Below, piece after piece: positions 1-10,800 of a stretch of DNA of 64,000 nt. The stretch spans positions 1 to 64,000 of the forward strand of contig FMTU01000012.1 of NCBI GenBank assembly GCA_900100475.1, read 5' to 3'. Under the pieces are notes generated by a model, which was not told the DNA's origin, did no database searches, and saw only the letters and a list, made by a program, of their open reading frames with translations. Position numbers and translations under genes: made by a program. The stretch is from Sphingobium faniae. Its GTDB lineage: Bacteria; Pseudomonadota; Alphaproteobacteria; Sphingomonadales; Sphingomonadaceae. Positions within the stretch are counted from its first letter, which is position 1, and the number at the start of each line of letters is the position of its first letter.

Positions 1-2
1 CT

Positions 3-19
3 GCTAAGGGGGACTTAGC
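3..19. other. Small hairpin upstream of first gene
   Basis: GCTAAG and CTTAGC form a 6-bp stem around a GGGGA loop. It could be the end of a terminator for a gene left of the window, but no T tract follows. A second 6-bp inverted repeat (35-40 with 49-54) overlaps the start codon of the next gene. Confidence 0.3.
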
Positions 20-53
20 GCGGGCATATCCGACAAGGCTAGGGGGCAAGCCT

Positions 54-3000
54 TTGAGCGCTTGGGGGAAAATCATATGCAGGCTCGCCGGGGCAGGAGT
101 CATGGGCCTGTCGGTCGCGATGCCCGCACATGCGGGCGGCGGCCTGTTGTTGCAGGACAGTTTTCGCGTTGGCAGCGAAGGCGGCGCGTTGTGCCAGGCG
201 CAAAGTGCGACCGGCGATCCGGCGGCGCGGACCATGTTCGATCGCGTCTGGACGCTGGTGTGCCGGGATGCGGCGCGGCCGGTGGGGCAGGTCTATGCCT
301 TGCGGCAGGGACCGGGCGATAGCGACAGGGCGCTGTTGGATCGGCTGGAGGCTTCGCGCAAGGTGACGGTGGAATGCGGCGCGGCGGGCGGCATCACGCT
401 GCCGGATGTGGGCGCGGCGCTGATGCGCAACTGCTCCGGGCCGATGGGTGCTTATCGCATCGTTACGGTGACGCGGGGCAAGGCGCTGTATGTCGCGCAG
501 GGCACTGCCGCCTATGCCAGCGCGCTTGATCTGGGGTTGCGCTCTGTCATGGCGGGGCGGACCGTGGCGGGGAAGGTCGATATCGCCACGATCGGCGGGG
601 ACGACGCGGGTTTCGCGCGGTTGCAGGCGGCGACGCTGGACCCGCAGACGGTGCTGGCCGAGGGCTACCGACGCAATGCCTCCGGCAATTATGCCGAGGC
701 GGCGGAGTTTTTCAGCAGCCTGACCGACCGGTTGGCGCGCGATCCCGACGCCAGCAGCTTGACTCCGGCGGAACGGACGAACCGGGCGCATGAATATCTG
801 GTCAATCGCGGGTTGCAACTGTCCAATCTGGGGCTGTTCGACCAGGCCGACGCCGCCTTCGCCAGAGCGCGAGCCATGGCCACCGCCGATGCCGTGCAGC
901 TTCGCCTGCGCCGCAATTTCGAGGCGATGCATCATATCAACCGGCAGGACCTGCAAGGCGCGCTGGCGATATTGGACCAGCCGCTGACGGGCGGTGGGGG
1001 AACAGCGGAACAAGCGGAAGGCGCCGTTGCGCTGCCGCCGGAAGTGGCGGCGGAGATGAGCAGCGGCGCGTCCCAGGCGCGGGCGCTGGGCGTGCGGCAG
1101 GACACGGCTTTGACCCCGGCCGAGCGGGCCGCGATCATCGATGCACAGGCGCAGCAATTGCGGGGGACGATCCTGCGCTTGTCGGGCCAGCCGGGGCGAG
1201 CGCGCGAGGTGCTGAACAAGGCGCTGGCGAGCGCGGTGGCGATCCGCGACGGGCGGGTGACGTCGATCGCCCGGCTGCGGGCGCAATCACTGAGCGAGAT
1301 CGGGCTGACGTTCGAGGCGGAGGGAAATTTCGGGCAGGCCGAAAGCCACTTCAATCAGTCGGTCGCGTTGCTGGCGGCGCAATATCCTGAAACGGTGGCG
1401 TTGAACGGGGCGCGGGCGCGGCTCGGCGCGTTCCTCGCGCGGCGGGGACGCAATGCGGATGCGCTGAAAGTCTATCGCGGCGTCATGGCGTCGGCGGCGG
1501 ACAATGGTGAAACGCTGACCGGCATGGCGAACCAGTTGCAACCCTATTTCGCGTTGCTGGTGCACGAAATTCCGCAGCGGCCCGAACTGGCGGCCGATCT
1601 GTTCGCTGCGTCCCAGATGCTGGTGCGGCCGGGCGCGGCCGACACGTTGGAGCAGCTTTCCCGCGAATTGTCCGCGGGCAATGACGAAGCGGCGCTGCTG
1701 TTCCGGCAGTCCGTTTCCCTGTCGCGCGATATCGAGCGCGGGCGGATCGCGCTGGCGCAGTTGCGGCAGGCGGCGGATACGGACGGGACGGCGGGGGATC
1801 AGGCCGCGCAGGTGCAGGCGGAGGTCGATCAGCTCGCCATGGATCAGGCGAACACGCTGGCGGCGCTGGCGGCCTATCCGCAATATCGGGCGGTCAGTTC
1901 GCAGGGGCTGACGCTGGCCGAGATGCAGGCGGTGCTGAAGCCGGACGAAGGCTATTTCAAACTGGCGCAACTGGGTGACGCGCTCTACGCGCTGTGGATC
2001 GACGGCGGCGGCGCGACCGGATACCGGCTGGAGGCCAGCGCGACCGAGGTGGCGCGGAAGGTGGCGGCGCTGCGAGAAACGATCTCCCTCTACGTGAATG
2101 GCGCGCAGACCACTTATGCGCTGGACGTGCCGGTGGCGCGCAGCCTGTTCCTCGACCTGTTCGGGCCGGTGGAACAGCGGCTGGCGGCGGTGCGGCATAT
2201 GATCTTCGAGCCGGATGGCGCGATGCTGCAACTGCCGGTCAACCTGCTGATCGCGGAGCAGGCGGGCGCCGATGCCTATCAGGCGCGGGTCGCGCAGGGC
2301 GGCGACGAGTTCGATTTTCGCGGGATCGAGTGGTTGGGGCGCGGCCATCCGGTCAGCACGGCTCTTTCCGCCCGCGCCTTTCGCGATGCACGGATGGCGG
2401 CGCCGTCGACTGCGGCGCGCAGCTATATCGGTTTCGGCGACAATGCGCCGCTGGCGGGGCCGCGATTGACGGCATCGACCCGTGGCGTGCTGGCCGATGC
2501 GGGGACGGAGGATTGCGGCTGGTCGCCTCTGCAATGGAACCGGCCGATCCCCGCGACCGAATTGCGGGAAGCGGCGCAAGCCATCGGCGGGCAGGACAGC
2601 GAACTGGTGACGGGCGCGGCCTTTACCGATGAGGCGGTGGCGGGGCGGCGCGACCTCGACAGTTTCCGCATCCTGCACTTCGCGACCCATGGGCTGGTGA
2701 CGCCGCCGCATCCGGGTTGTCCGGCGCGGCCCGCGCTGCTGACCAGCTTTGCGCGGGACCGGGCGTCGGACGGGCTGCTGCAATTTGGCGAGATTTTCGA
2801 CTTGCGGCTGAATGCCGATCTGGTGGTGTTGTCGGCCTGCGACACGGCGGGTGCGGCGGGCGTGGAGACGACGCGGGCGGCTGGGCTTTCGGGCGGCGGC
2901 GGGGCGCTGGACGGGCTGGTGCGCGCCTTCATCGGGGCAGGCAGCCGGTCGGTGATCGCCAGCCACTGGCCCGCGCCGGAGGATTATCAGGCGACCGAAA

Positions 3001-3167
3001 GGCTGATGACCGGCCTGTTCGCCGCCGCGCCCGATGAGCCGGTGGCCGAGGCGCTGCGGGTGGCGCAGGTGAAACTGATGGACGATCCTGAAACATCGCA
3101 TCCCTTTTACTGGTCCGGCTTCGCGATCATCGGCGACGGCGCGCGTCCGCTGATCGCGCGCCGCTAA
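54..3167 (+). CDS. Exported TPR and CHAT-domain protein
   Basis: The 1037-residue product starts with a probable signal peptide (about residues 1-27, ending PAHA). A helical, TPR-like region follows at roughly 195-480, then a linker, then a C-terminal CHAT domain at about 680-1030. CHAT domains are caspase-like cysteine proteases; the expected dyad is visible as His879 in FATHG and Cys929 in LSACDT. The start is a TTG preceded by AGGGGG at 41-46; the in-frame ATG at 102 would leave too short a signal sequence. The next gene begins 2 nt after its stop, so it heads the operon with the cyclase and two-partner secretion genes. CHAT proteins often sit beside such secretion genes, but the substrate is unknown. 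Family call is firm; periplasmic location and proteolysis are inferences. Confidence 0.85.
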   Translation: MSAWGKIICRLAGAGVMGLSVAMPAHAGGGLLLQDSFRVGSEGGALCQAQSATGDPAARTMFDRVWTLVCRDAARPVGQVYALRQGPGDSDRALLDRLEASRKVTVECGAAGGITLPDVGAALMRNCSGPMGAYRIVTVTRGKALYVAQGTAAYASALDLGLRSVMAGRTVAGKVDIATIGGDDAGFARLQAATLDPQTVLAEGYRRNASGNYAEAAEFFSSLTDRLARDPDASSLTPAERTNRAHEYLVNRGLQLSNLGLFDQADAAFARARAMATADAVQLRLRRNFEAMHHINRQDLQGALAILDQPLTGGGGTAEQAEGAVALPPEVAAEMSSGASQARALGVRQDTALTPAERAAIIDAQAQQLRGTILRLSGQPGRAREVLNKALASAVAIRDGRVTSIARLRAQSLSEIGLTFEAEGNFGQAESHFNQSVALLAAQYPETVALNGARARLGAFLARRGRNADALKVYRGVMASAADNGETLTGMANQLQPYFALLVHEIPQRPELAADLFAASQMLVRPGAADTLEQLSRELSAGNDEAALLFRQSVSLSRDIERGRIALAQLRQAADTDGTAGDQAAQVQAEVDQLAMDQANTLAALAAYPQYRAVSSQGLTLAEMQAVLKPDEGYFKLAQLGDALYALWIDGGGATGYRLEASATEVARKVAALRETISLYVNGAQTTYALDVPVARSLFLDLFGPVEQRLAAVRHMIFEPDGAMLQLPVNLLIAEQAGADAYQARVAQGGDEFDFRGIEWLGRGHPVSTALSARAFRDARMAAPSTAARSYIGFGDNAPLAGPRLTASTRGVLADAGTEDCGWSPLQWNRPIPATELREAAQAIGGQDSELVTGAAFTDEAVAGRRDLDSFRILHFATHGLVTPPHPGCPARPALLTSFARDRASDGLLQFGEIFDLRLNADLVVLSACDTAGAAGVETTRAAGLSGGGGALDGLVRAFIGAGSRSVIASHWPAPEDYQATERLMTGLFAAAPDEPVAEALRVAQVKLMDDPETSHPFYWSGFAIIGDGARPLIARR

Positions 3168-3169
3168 TC

Positions 3170-5224
3170 ATGGTGGCCGGGCTGTGGCGCCGCGGCGCGC
3201 GCGTCGTTCGGGATGCCGGGCGCTGGCGGCTGGCGGCGACGCTGATCGTGCTGCTGCTGGCGCTGTTCGTGGCGGGCTGGGACTGGAACCGGCCGTGGGG
3301 CGATGCGGAGTCGCAGCGGGAAATCCCGACCGCCGATGCCGAACGGGGGCTTTACGATTGGCGCGCCGCCACCTTCGCGCCGCGCGTGGCGCAGGACCAG
3401 CGCATCCTGATGGTGGTCTATGACGACCAGACGCTGATCGCGACGCGAAAACGCTCGCCGCTCGATCGCGGGCTGCTGGCGCGGGCGTTGCGCAATATGG
3501 ACGCGATGGGCGCGCAGTCCATCGGCATCGACATCCTCTTCGACCAGCCGCAGGACGAGGATGGAGAATTGCTCGCCGCGCTGCACGCGATGCGCACGCC
3601 GGTCTGGCTCGGCTACGCCAATCTGGGCGATAATCGCGAACAGATCATTTTCGAGCAGCAGCAATATCTGGACGGCTTCATGGCGCGGGCGCGAACCGAT
3701 CGCGTCCATCCGGCGAGCATCCGACTGGAAGCCGACGCCGACAATGTGGCGCGAAGCTGGCCCGCGCCTACGCCGGGACAGCCGCGGCTGCTGACGCTGG
3801 CGATGCAGCCTTCGCCGCCGTTCAGCGATTATCGCGGGGCGATCCGCTTTCGCCTGCCGCTCAGCCAGGCGGACGGGTCGGAGGAACCGGTGATCCCCAG
3901 CTTGCAGATCGACCTGCTCGCCGATCCCGCCATGGCGCCCGCGCTGGCGCCTATGGTGCGGGGGCGGCATGTGCTGATCGGCGGGGACATCGTCGATATC
4001 GACCAGTTCGAAACGCCGCTGTCGGGGCGGCAGGCGCGATCGGCCATGATCGGGCTGGAGGTCCACGCGACGATGCTGGCGCAGGTGCTGGATGGCGCGA
4101 AGCTGCCCGCCGTGCCGGACGGCGCGCGCTGGGCCGCGGCGTTGCTGGTCATCCTGGCGGCCGCGATCACCAGCCTGGCTGAATTGCGCTGGTTCACGCT
4201 GGTCCCGGCGCTGGTGGTGCAGGCAGGGGCGATTGCCGGGATGCCACTCTGGTTGCAGGCGCAGGGGTGGGACACCAAGGGGCTGCCCGCCGTGGGCTGG
4301 GGGCTAGGCTGGGTGCTGGCCTTTGCCGCCATCGGCGTGGCGGCGCGGGCGGTGACGTCGCAGCAGCGGCGCTTCGCGCAGGCGGCGCTGGGGAAATATC
4401 TGCCGCGCGACATTGCCGCGCAAATCCTGGCCGAACCGGAAAAGCTGGCGCTGCATGGCGAGAAGCGGCCGATTTTCACGCTTTTCACCGACCTTGAGGG
4501 CTTCACCAAGCTCAGCCACGCCATCGCGCCGGAAATGGTCGCGCAATTGCTCAACCGGTATCTCGACATGCTGAGCGACGTGGTGCTGGCCCATGGCGGA
4601 ACCATCGACAAATTCGTGGGCGATGCGGTCGTCGCTTTCTGGGGCGCGCCGATCGCGCGGCCCGATGACGGACGCAATGCGGCGCTGGCGGCTTATGCGA
4701 TGTGGCAGGCGGGGGAGGCGTTCCGCCGCGACTTGCCGCCTGGCGTGCCGCCGATCGGGCGGACCCGCGTGGGGCTGCACCATGGCGAGGCGATCGTCGG
4801 CAATTTCGGGGGCGAGGGACGCATCCAATATACCGCGCTGGGCGACAGCATGAACACGGCGTCCCGGCTGGAGGCGGCGAACAAGGCGCTGGAGACGAGC
4901 GTGCTGGCGAGCCGGGAGGCGATGGCGCTGTCCGGGCTGGACTGGTGGCGGCCGATGGGGCGGGTGCGGCTACGTGGGCGGGCGACGCCGGTGGACCTGT
5001 TCGAACCCGCGCCCGATTTCCCGGTTGGGGAGCGCACGGAACTGGCCGGGATAGTGGCGGCTTTCGATGGCGAGGATAGCGGAGCGGGGGATATGGACGC
5101 GCGGGTCGGGGCGCTGAAACGTCTTCAAGCGCTGGTTCATCATCATCCAGATGATGCGGCCATCGCCAATCTGCTCTATCGTTGCGAAAATATCGGGGAA
5201 GGAGGGCTTTATGGTCTGGATTAA
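3170..5224 (+). CDS. CHASE2-domain class III adenylate cyclase
   Basis: This 684-residue membrane protein has an N-terminal transmembrane helix (about 22-43), a periplasmic CHASE2-type sensor region (about 45-320), three further helices (about 325-395) and a C-terminal cyclase catalytic domain (about 435-615). The metal-binding aspartates are Asp441 (FTDLEGF) and Asp485 (FVGDAV). Lys481 and Thr555 occupy the purine-selecting positions, the pattern of class IIIb adenylate cyclases, and the Asn/Arg pair in NTASRLE is intact. It should therefore make cAMP in the cytoplasm in response to an envelope signal. It follows the CHAT gene by 2 nt and overlaps the next gene by 14 nt. The cAMP partner may be the two-CNB flavoprotein at 27631-30156; that link is an inference. 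Confidence 0.9.
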   Translation: MVAGLWRRGARVVRDAGRWRLAATLIVLLLALFVAGWDWNRPWGDAESQREIPTADAERGLYDWRAATFAPRVAQDQRILMVVYDDQTLIATRKRSPLDRGLLARALRNMDAMGAQSIGIDILFDQPQDEDGELLAALHAMRTPVWLGYANLGDNREQIIFEQQQYLDGFMARARTDRVHPASIRLEADADNVARSWPAPTPGQPRLLTLAMQPSPPFSDYRGAIRFRLPLSQADGSEEPVIPSLQIDLLADPAMAPALAPMVRGRHVLIGGDIVDIDQFETPLSGRQARSAMIGLEVHATMLAQVLDGAKLPAVPDGARWAAALLVILAAAITSLAELRWFTLVPALVVQAGAIAGMPLWLQAQGWDTKGLPAVGWGLGWVLAFAAIGVAARAVTSQQRRFAQAALGKYLPRDIAAQILAEPEKLALHGEKRPIFTLFTDLEGFTKLSHAIAPEMVAQLLNRYLDMLSDVVLAHGGTIDKFVGDAVVAFWGAPIARPDDGRNAALAAYAMWQAGEAFRRDLPPGVPPIGRTRVGLHHGEAIVGNFGGEGRIQYTALGDSMNTASRLEAANKALETSVLASREAMALSGLDWWRPMGRVRLRGRATPVDLFEPAPDFPVGERTELAGIVAAFDGEDSGAGDMDARVGALKRLQALVHHHPDDAAIANLLYRCENIGEGGLYGLD

Positions 5225-5957
5225 CAAGGCCGCCGCGCGTTGCGTGCTGGCGGGGCTGGTCATGGCGGGTTTCGGCACGACGGCGTGGGCGGATACGCTG
5301 GTCGTCCGGGCGACCGGCCCTTCCGCCGGCGCCTATCGGCCTGGCAGCAAGCTGGCGGAAGGCGGGACGATCGCGCTCAAGGCGGGCGACATGGTGACGT
5401 TGCTGGACGCGAAGGGCACGCGCACGCTGCGCGGGCCGGGCAGTTTCGGCGTCACCGCTCCGGCCGGGGCCGCGCAGGGCAATGGCGTCATGCTGTCCGC
5501 CCTGCTCGACACCAAACGGGTGCGGCGGGCGCGGACCGGGGCCGTGCGCGGCAATGTGGACGACATGCCAGCCGCGCCGCCGCGCAGGCCCAATTTGTGG
5601 ATGGTCGATATCGCCCAGTCGGGACCGTTCTGCGTGGCCGATCCGGCTGCGGTGCGGTTGTGGCGCGCCGATGCGGCCAAGCCGGCGACGGTGCGGATCA
5701 GCGGCGGCGGGGTCGATGCCCGCGCCACTTTTGCCGCAGGCGCTTCGGAGGCGGCCTGGCCCGCCGCCCTGCCGGTGCGGGAAGGGGCGGCCTATCGGGT
5801 CAGCGATGGCGAACGCAGCGCCGAGATGCGCTTCACCCTGTTGGGCGATGCGGCGGCGCTGGACGGCGTGGCGGAGGGCCTGATCGCGCATCAGTGCACC
5901 GGGCAACTCGATCTGCTGGTGGACATGGCGGCGCTTGGGGAGCCGCAGGCGCGCTGA
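5211..5957 (+). CDS. Small exported protein, FecR-like in style
   Basis: The 248-residue product has a clear signal peptide (residues 1-22, ending TAWA) and then a glycine- and valine-rich beta region resembling FecR-type domains (pattern GTRTLRGPG near residue 80). I do not recognise the C-terminal half, which has a pair of cysteines (near residues 140 and 230). The ATG at 5211 is chosen because it has a strong GGAAGGAGG site and starts the signal peptide; a longer reading from 5151 lacks both. It overlaps the end of the cyclase gene by 14 nt, implying coupled translation. Its place between the CHASE2 cyclase and TpsB suggests a periplasmic accessory of secretion or sensing. Function is unknown. 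Confidence 0.75.
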   Translation: MVWINKAAARCVLAGLVMAGFGTTAWADTLVVRATGPSAGAYRPGSKLAEGGTIALKAGDMVTLLDAKGTRTLRGPGSFGVTAPAGAAQGNGVMLSALLDTKRVRRARTGAVRGNVDDMPAAPPRRPNLWMVDIAQSGPFCVADPAAVRLWRADAAKPATVRISGGGVDARATFAAGASEAAWPAALPVREGAAYRVSDGERSAEMRFTLLGDAAALDGVAEGLIAHQCTGQLDLLVDMAALGEPQAR

Positions 5958-6034
5958 TAAGGCGCGGGCGTTTCGCGGAAGGACAGGGGCAGGGCGGCTT
6001 CAGGGACAAGCCGGCCTGACGATGGGGGATATTG

Positions 6035-7852
6035 ATGGGCGATCAGGGGTTGGCGACAGCATCGGGATGGGCGCGCGGGGCGTCCTGGAGCCTGCCTCTG
6101 GCGGCGGCGATGCTGATGCCCGTGGCGGCGCAGGCGCAGGTCGCGCCGCAGGCGCCGACGCGTGAGGAATTGACCCGTGGCCAGTTGCCGGGCGACGCGG
6201 CGGCGCGGGGCGGTCGGCTGACCGTCGTCGGCGGGATCGAACGGGCGCCCTGTCCGCTTGCCGACCCGCGCTATGCCGATGTGACCGTGAATTTTGCCGG
6301 TGTGCAGTTTGACGGCTTGCAGATCGTCGATCCGGAGGCGCTCCGGGATAGCTGGAGCGATCTGGCCGGGCGCGACGTGCCGATCGCCAGCCTGTGCGAA
6401 GTGCGCGACCGCGCGGCGACGGCGCTGCGGGCCATGGGCTATCTGGCGGCGGTGCAGGTGCCGCCGCAGCGCATCGAAAAGGGCGGGACGGTTCGTTTCG
6501 ACATCTTCATGGCGCGGCTGGTGGCGATCGAGGTGCGCGGTGACGCGGGCAATAGCGAAAAGCTGATCGCCGCGCATATGGAGGCGCTGAAGGGCCAGCC
6601 GGTATTCAATGTGCGCGATGCGGAGCGGCATTTGCTGCTGGCGCGCGACCTGCCCGGCTATGACGTGCGGCTGGCCCTGCGTCCGGCGGGGACGGCGCCC
6701 GGCGAGGTCGTGGGCGAAGTGCAGGTGGTGCGCCAGCGTGTCGAAATAGACGTCAATGTCCAGAATCTCGGCAGCAATGCCGCCGGGCGCTTCGGCGGGC
6801 TGGCGCGGGTGCGGTTCAACGACCTGACCGGCATGGGCGACAGCACGGTGTTCAGCATCTTCAACACCGCCCAGCCGAGCGAGCAGACGGTGCTTCAGGC
6901 TGGGCACGGCATGGCGCTGGGCAGCGACGGGCTGCGGCTGTCGGGCGACTTCACCTATGCCTGGAGCAAGCCTGGCATAAGGGGAGCGCCCCTGTCTTCC
7001 ACGACGCTGATCGCGACGGCGGCGCTTGCCTATCCGCTGGTGCGGCGACAGGTGCATACGTTGCTGGCGTCGGGCGGACTGGATGTGGTGGATCAGGATC
7101 TGCGCTTCGGCACGGGCGGGACGAAGGTGCCGTTGTCGCGAGACCGGTTGCGGGTGCTGTTCCTGCGACTGGAGGGCGAACTGATCGATCCCGCCAGCCT
7201 TGTCAGCACCACCGGCTATTCGGGGATCGAACCGAAATGGCGGATCGGCGGCGCGGTGGAAATGCGGCAGGGGCTGGCCGGGCTGGGCGCGAGCGAAGGA
7301 TGTGGCGCGGGGCTGGCGAAGTGCCTTTATCCGGCGGTTCCGATCAGCCGGCTGGATGGCGACCCGTCCGCCTTCGTCCTGCGGGCGAGCGCGCAGATGG
7401 ACTATCGGCCGACGCCGGATTTCACCCTCTCGCTGGCGCCAAGGGTGCAATATAGCCCGGACGTGTTGCTGTCTTACGAACAGATGAGCGCGGGCAATTA
7501 CACGGTCGGGCGGGGCTATGATCCGGGCGTGCTGACCGGCGACAGCGGAGCCGGGGTCGCGGCGGAACTGCGCTATGGCAGGATCATGCCCAGCGGGCCG
7601 AGCGCCATCGCGTTGCAGCCCTTCGTCTTTTTCGACGCTGCCTGGATGTGGCACCAGAGCGCCAATTTCGCCGGGCTTGATCCGCAAAAGCTCATTTCGG
7701 CGGGCGGCGGGGTGCGCGCCACATGGTCCAACCATGCGCGGCTGGACCTGACGCTGGCTGTGCCATTGCGCAAGGCCGGATTCCAGACGGAGCGGGGCGC
7801 GGCACGGCTGCTCTTTTCGATCACCACACAGCTTTTGCCGTGGAGGCGTTGA
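6035..7852 (+). CDS. TpsB outer-membrane transporter (ShlB/FhaC family)
   Basis: This 605-residue protein is the transporter half of a two-partner secretion system. A signal peptide ends near AAQAQ (about residue 34). POTRA-type sequence covers about 60-240, and the rest is an alternating polar/hydrophobic beta-barrel ending in a typical short C-terminal strand. The family folds into a 16-strand Omp85-superfamily pore that exports one dedicated TpsA partner. The ATG at 6035 is preferred to the adjacent TTG at 6032. Its TGA overlaps the ATG of the giant partner gene, so the two are translationally coupled. The call as TpsB is firm; the exact POTRA limits are estimates. Confidence 0.9.
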   Translation: MGDQGLATASGWARGASWSLPLAAAMLMPVAAQAQVAPQAPTREELTRGQLPGDAAARGGRLTVVGGIERAPCPLADPRYADVTVNFAGVQFDGLQIVDPEALRDSWSDLAGRDVPIASLCEVRDRAATALRAMGYLAAVQVPPQRIEKGGTVRFDIFMARLVAIEVRGDAGNSEKLIAAHMEALKGQPVFNVRDAERHLLLARDLPGYDVRLALRPAGTAPGEVVGEVQVVRQRVEIDVNVQNLGSNAAGRFGGLARVRFNDLTGMGDSTVFSIFNTAQPSEQTVLQAGHGMALGSDGLRLSGDFTYAWSKPGIRGAPLSSTTLIATAALAYPLVRRQVHTLLASGGLDVVDQDLRFGTGGTKVPLSRDRLRVLFLRLEGELIDPASLVSTTGYSGIEPKWRIGGAVEMRQGLAGLGASEGCGAGLAKCLYPAVPISRLDGDPSAFVLRASAQMDYRPTPDFTLSLAPRVQYSPDVLLSYEQMSAGNYTVGRGYDPGVLTGDSGAGVAAELRYGRIMPSGPSAIALQPFVFFDAAWMWHQSANFAGLDPQKLISAGGGVRATWSNHARLDLTLAVPLRKAGFQTERGAARLLFSITTQLLPWRR

Positions 7853-10800
7853 TGATGAACAAGCTCCGTTCCCCCGTCAGGCTGCTGCGCGGTTGCGCCA
7901 GCGTGATCGCGCTCGTCGCCGCGTGGAACGCGCCGTCCCACGCGCAGACCGGCTTTCAGGGCGAGCCGACCGTCGTGAACGGATTTGCCAGCTTCATACC
8001 CGTTGACGCGAACACACACATCATCGCGGTGGAAAGCCCTGAAACCGTCATCAACTGGAGGCCGAGCGATACCGGCGGGACGGGGGTCATTGATTTCCTG
8101 CCGGCGGGGCAGATCGTGGAGTTCGCCAATGAAGTGAGCGGCGATTATACGGTGTTGAACCGCATCCTGCCGGTCAATGGCGCTGGGATGTCCGTATCCC
8201 GCGTCGTCGCCCTCAACGGCACGGTGCAGTCCAATATCGGCGGAAATATCTGGTTCTACGCGCCGGGCGGGATCATCGCGGGGCCAAACAGCGTCTTCAA
8301 TGTCGGGTCGCTGGTGCTGACCGGCAACGATATCGACACTACCGGCGGGCTTTACGGCAGCAATGGCGAGATACGCTTCCGGGGCGCGGCGGGGAGCAAC
8401 GCAGCGGTCGAGGTGCGGGCGGGCGCGCGGATCAACGCCCTGGAGACGGGCAGCTATGTCGCCCTGGTCGCGCCGCGCGTGGTGCAGGCGGGAACGGTCA
8501 ATGTGGATGGCCCGGTCGCCTATGTCGGCGCGGAAGCGGCGGATATCCGCATCAATGGCGGGCTGTTCGACATCGCGATCACCGCCGGGACCAGCGACGC
8601 CAATGGCGTGGTGCATAGCGGCACGACGACCGGGCCAGCGTCCGGCGCGAGTGATGACTGGCAGCGCATCTATATGGTCGCGGTGCCCAAGAATAATGCG
8701 CTGACCATGCTGCTGTCGGGCAATATCGGCTATGCGCCCGCCATGTCGGCGACCTCCGATGGCAGCGGGGTCGTGCTTTCGGCGGGCTATGATGTCGCGG
8801 GCGGCGATATCGTCCGGCCGGGCAATGGCACGGCGGGCGCGGACGCAGGTTTCAGCATCGGCGCGGGGGACTGGTCGTCCGGCCTGACGGGCGCGGCGAC
8901 CGGGGATATCGCGATCCGGTCCGGCAATTCGCCCGCGATCCATTTCCTGGGCAATGTCGTTTTGTCGGCAGAGCAGGGCATCAACCTGAGGGCCGACCCG
9001 CTGGGCGCGATCCTCGCCGACGGGGATATGAACCTGACCGCCGGGTCCAGGGCCGTGGGGGGCAGGATCGACCTGCTGACCTTTGGCAGCGGTAGCGGCG
9101 GTACGGCCACCCATGGCCAGATCAGCATCGCGGGCAATCTGGCGCTGAACGTCGATGGCTATGGCGATGCCGGGAGCCTGCCGCCCCTGATCGGGGAAAA
9201 TGGGAGTGGGGGCACGATCAACCTGATCGCCACGGGCGGGCTGATCGAGGCGGCGTCGCTGACCGCCAGCGCACTGGGTTATGGCGGCTCTGGCAGCGAT
9301 CGGTCGGGCGATGCCATGGGCGGCGCGATCACCCTGTCGGCTCTGACCGGCGCCGGAACGGGCGGGGCGGAAGGCGGGACGCTGCGCTTTGGCAGCACGA
9401 TGCTGGATGCCTCGGCGGACATGGGCTTTCAGTTCTCGCCGTCGGTCGATGGCGGGAATGCGACGGGCGGCAATATCGCGCTGACCAGCAGCGCTGGCGC
9501 GCTTGATCTGGGGACGGTGAGCCTTTCAGCGCGGGCGGCGGGCGGCGATTCCGGAACGGGTCTGGCGGGCAGCGCCACCGGCGGCAATATCAGCATCGCC
9601 CTTTCCGGCGGCACGCATCAATGGACCGACCTGTCCGCCGACATATCCGCAATGGCGGGCTATGCGGGCGATGGCGGCCGCTATGGTGGGACGGCGGCGG
9701 GCGCGACCGGCATTGATATCGACGTGGGTGCGACCGGCAGCCTCCTCGTCAATGGCGGCGTGTCGCTTTATGCCGATGCTTCCGGCGCGGGCGGTCAGCC
9801 CTCGGGCGCGATCGTGCGGGGCGGGCGGATCGCGATCGACGCGCATGATGGCGGCAGCTTCACCATCGCGCAGGGTCTTTTCGCGACAGCGGCGGCGCGG
9901 AGCAGTTCGATCGATTCGATCGCGTCCCCGACGCTGGCGATGCCGGACGCGACGGGCGGGACGATCAGCATCGGCGCGGCGGGCGGCAGCTTCAGCGCGG
10001 CGGGACTTTATGTCGATGCCGAAGGGGCTGCGGGCTATGCGCCGGGCGCGGCGGGCAATGGAACGGGCGGCAGCGTGAGCCTGTTTGCCAGCGCATCGGG
10101 CGGGCAGCGGGGCAGCTTCACGCTCACCGGCTGCGCCAGCTATTTCTGCGACGTTGCCGCTGATGGCTATGGCGGCGACGGGATCAACGGCGGCGGCACG
10201 GGCACGGGCGGGACGATCCTGCTTCATGCGGGTGATGCCGATTTTTCCGCCTTGGGCGAACTGACGCTGCATGCCGGGGGCATGGGCGGCTGGACGGCCT
10301 TTGGCGCGCAGGCGGGGCGCAGCGGCGACGGGCAGGGCGGCAGCGTGACCGTGGAAAGCCGTCTGGGAACCGGCGCGATGCGTTTCGGCAATCTCACTCT
10401 GTCGGCGAGCGGTAGATCAGCGTCTTCCGGCGAGGACATGTCCTTCAATGAGGGCGATGGCGGGAATGGCGCGGGTGGCGCGGTGAATGTCGCCGTGCTG
10501 GGCGGCAGCCTGACCGCCGATCGGGTGGATGTGCAAGCCTTTGGCTCTGGTGGGGCGGCGGGGGTCAGTTGCCCGGACTGCGCAGTTGGCGGCGCCATGC
10601 CCTTCCAGGCGGGGAATGGACTGGGCGGATCGGCCGGTTTCCTGATTTCAGGCGGCACGGCGACCATTGGAGCGTTGACCATTGGAGCTGTGGGTTCAGG
10701 CGGCGCGGCGGACGGAGCGGGCGTGGCGCTGACCGGCGCCGGACAGGGCGGGACGGCGCGGCTGGAATCGCGCGGCGGCGCCTTGCAGGTCGGGACGCTC

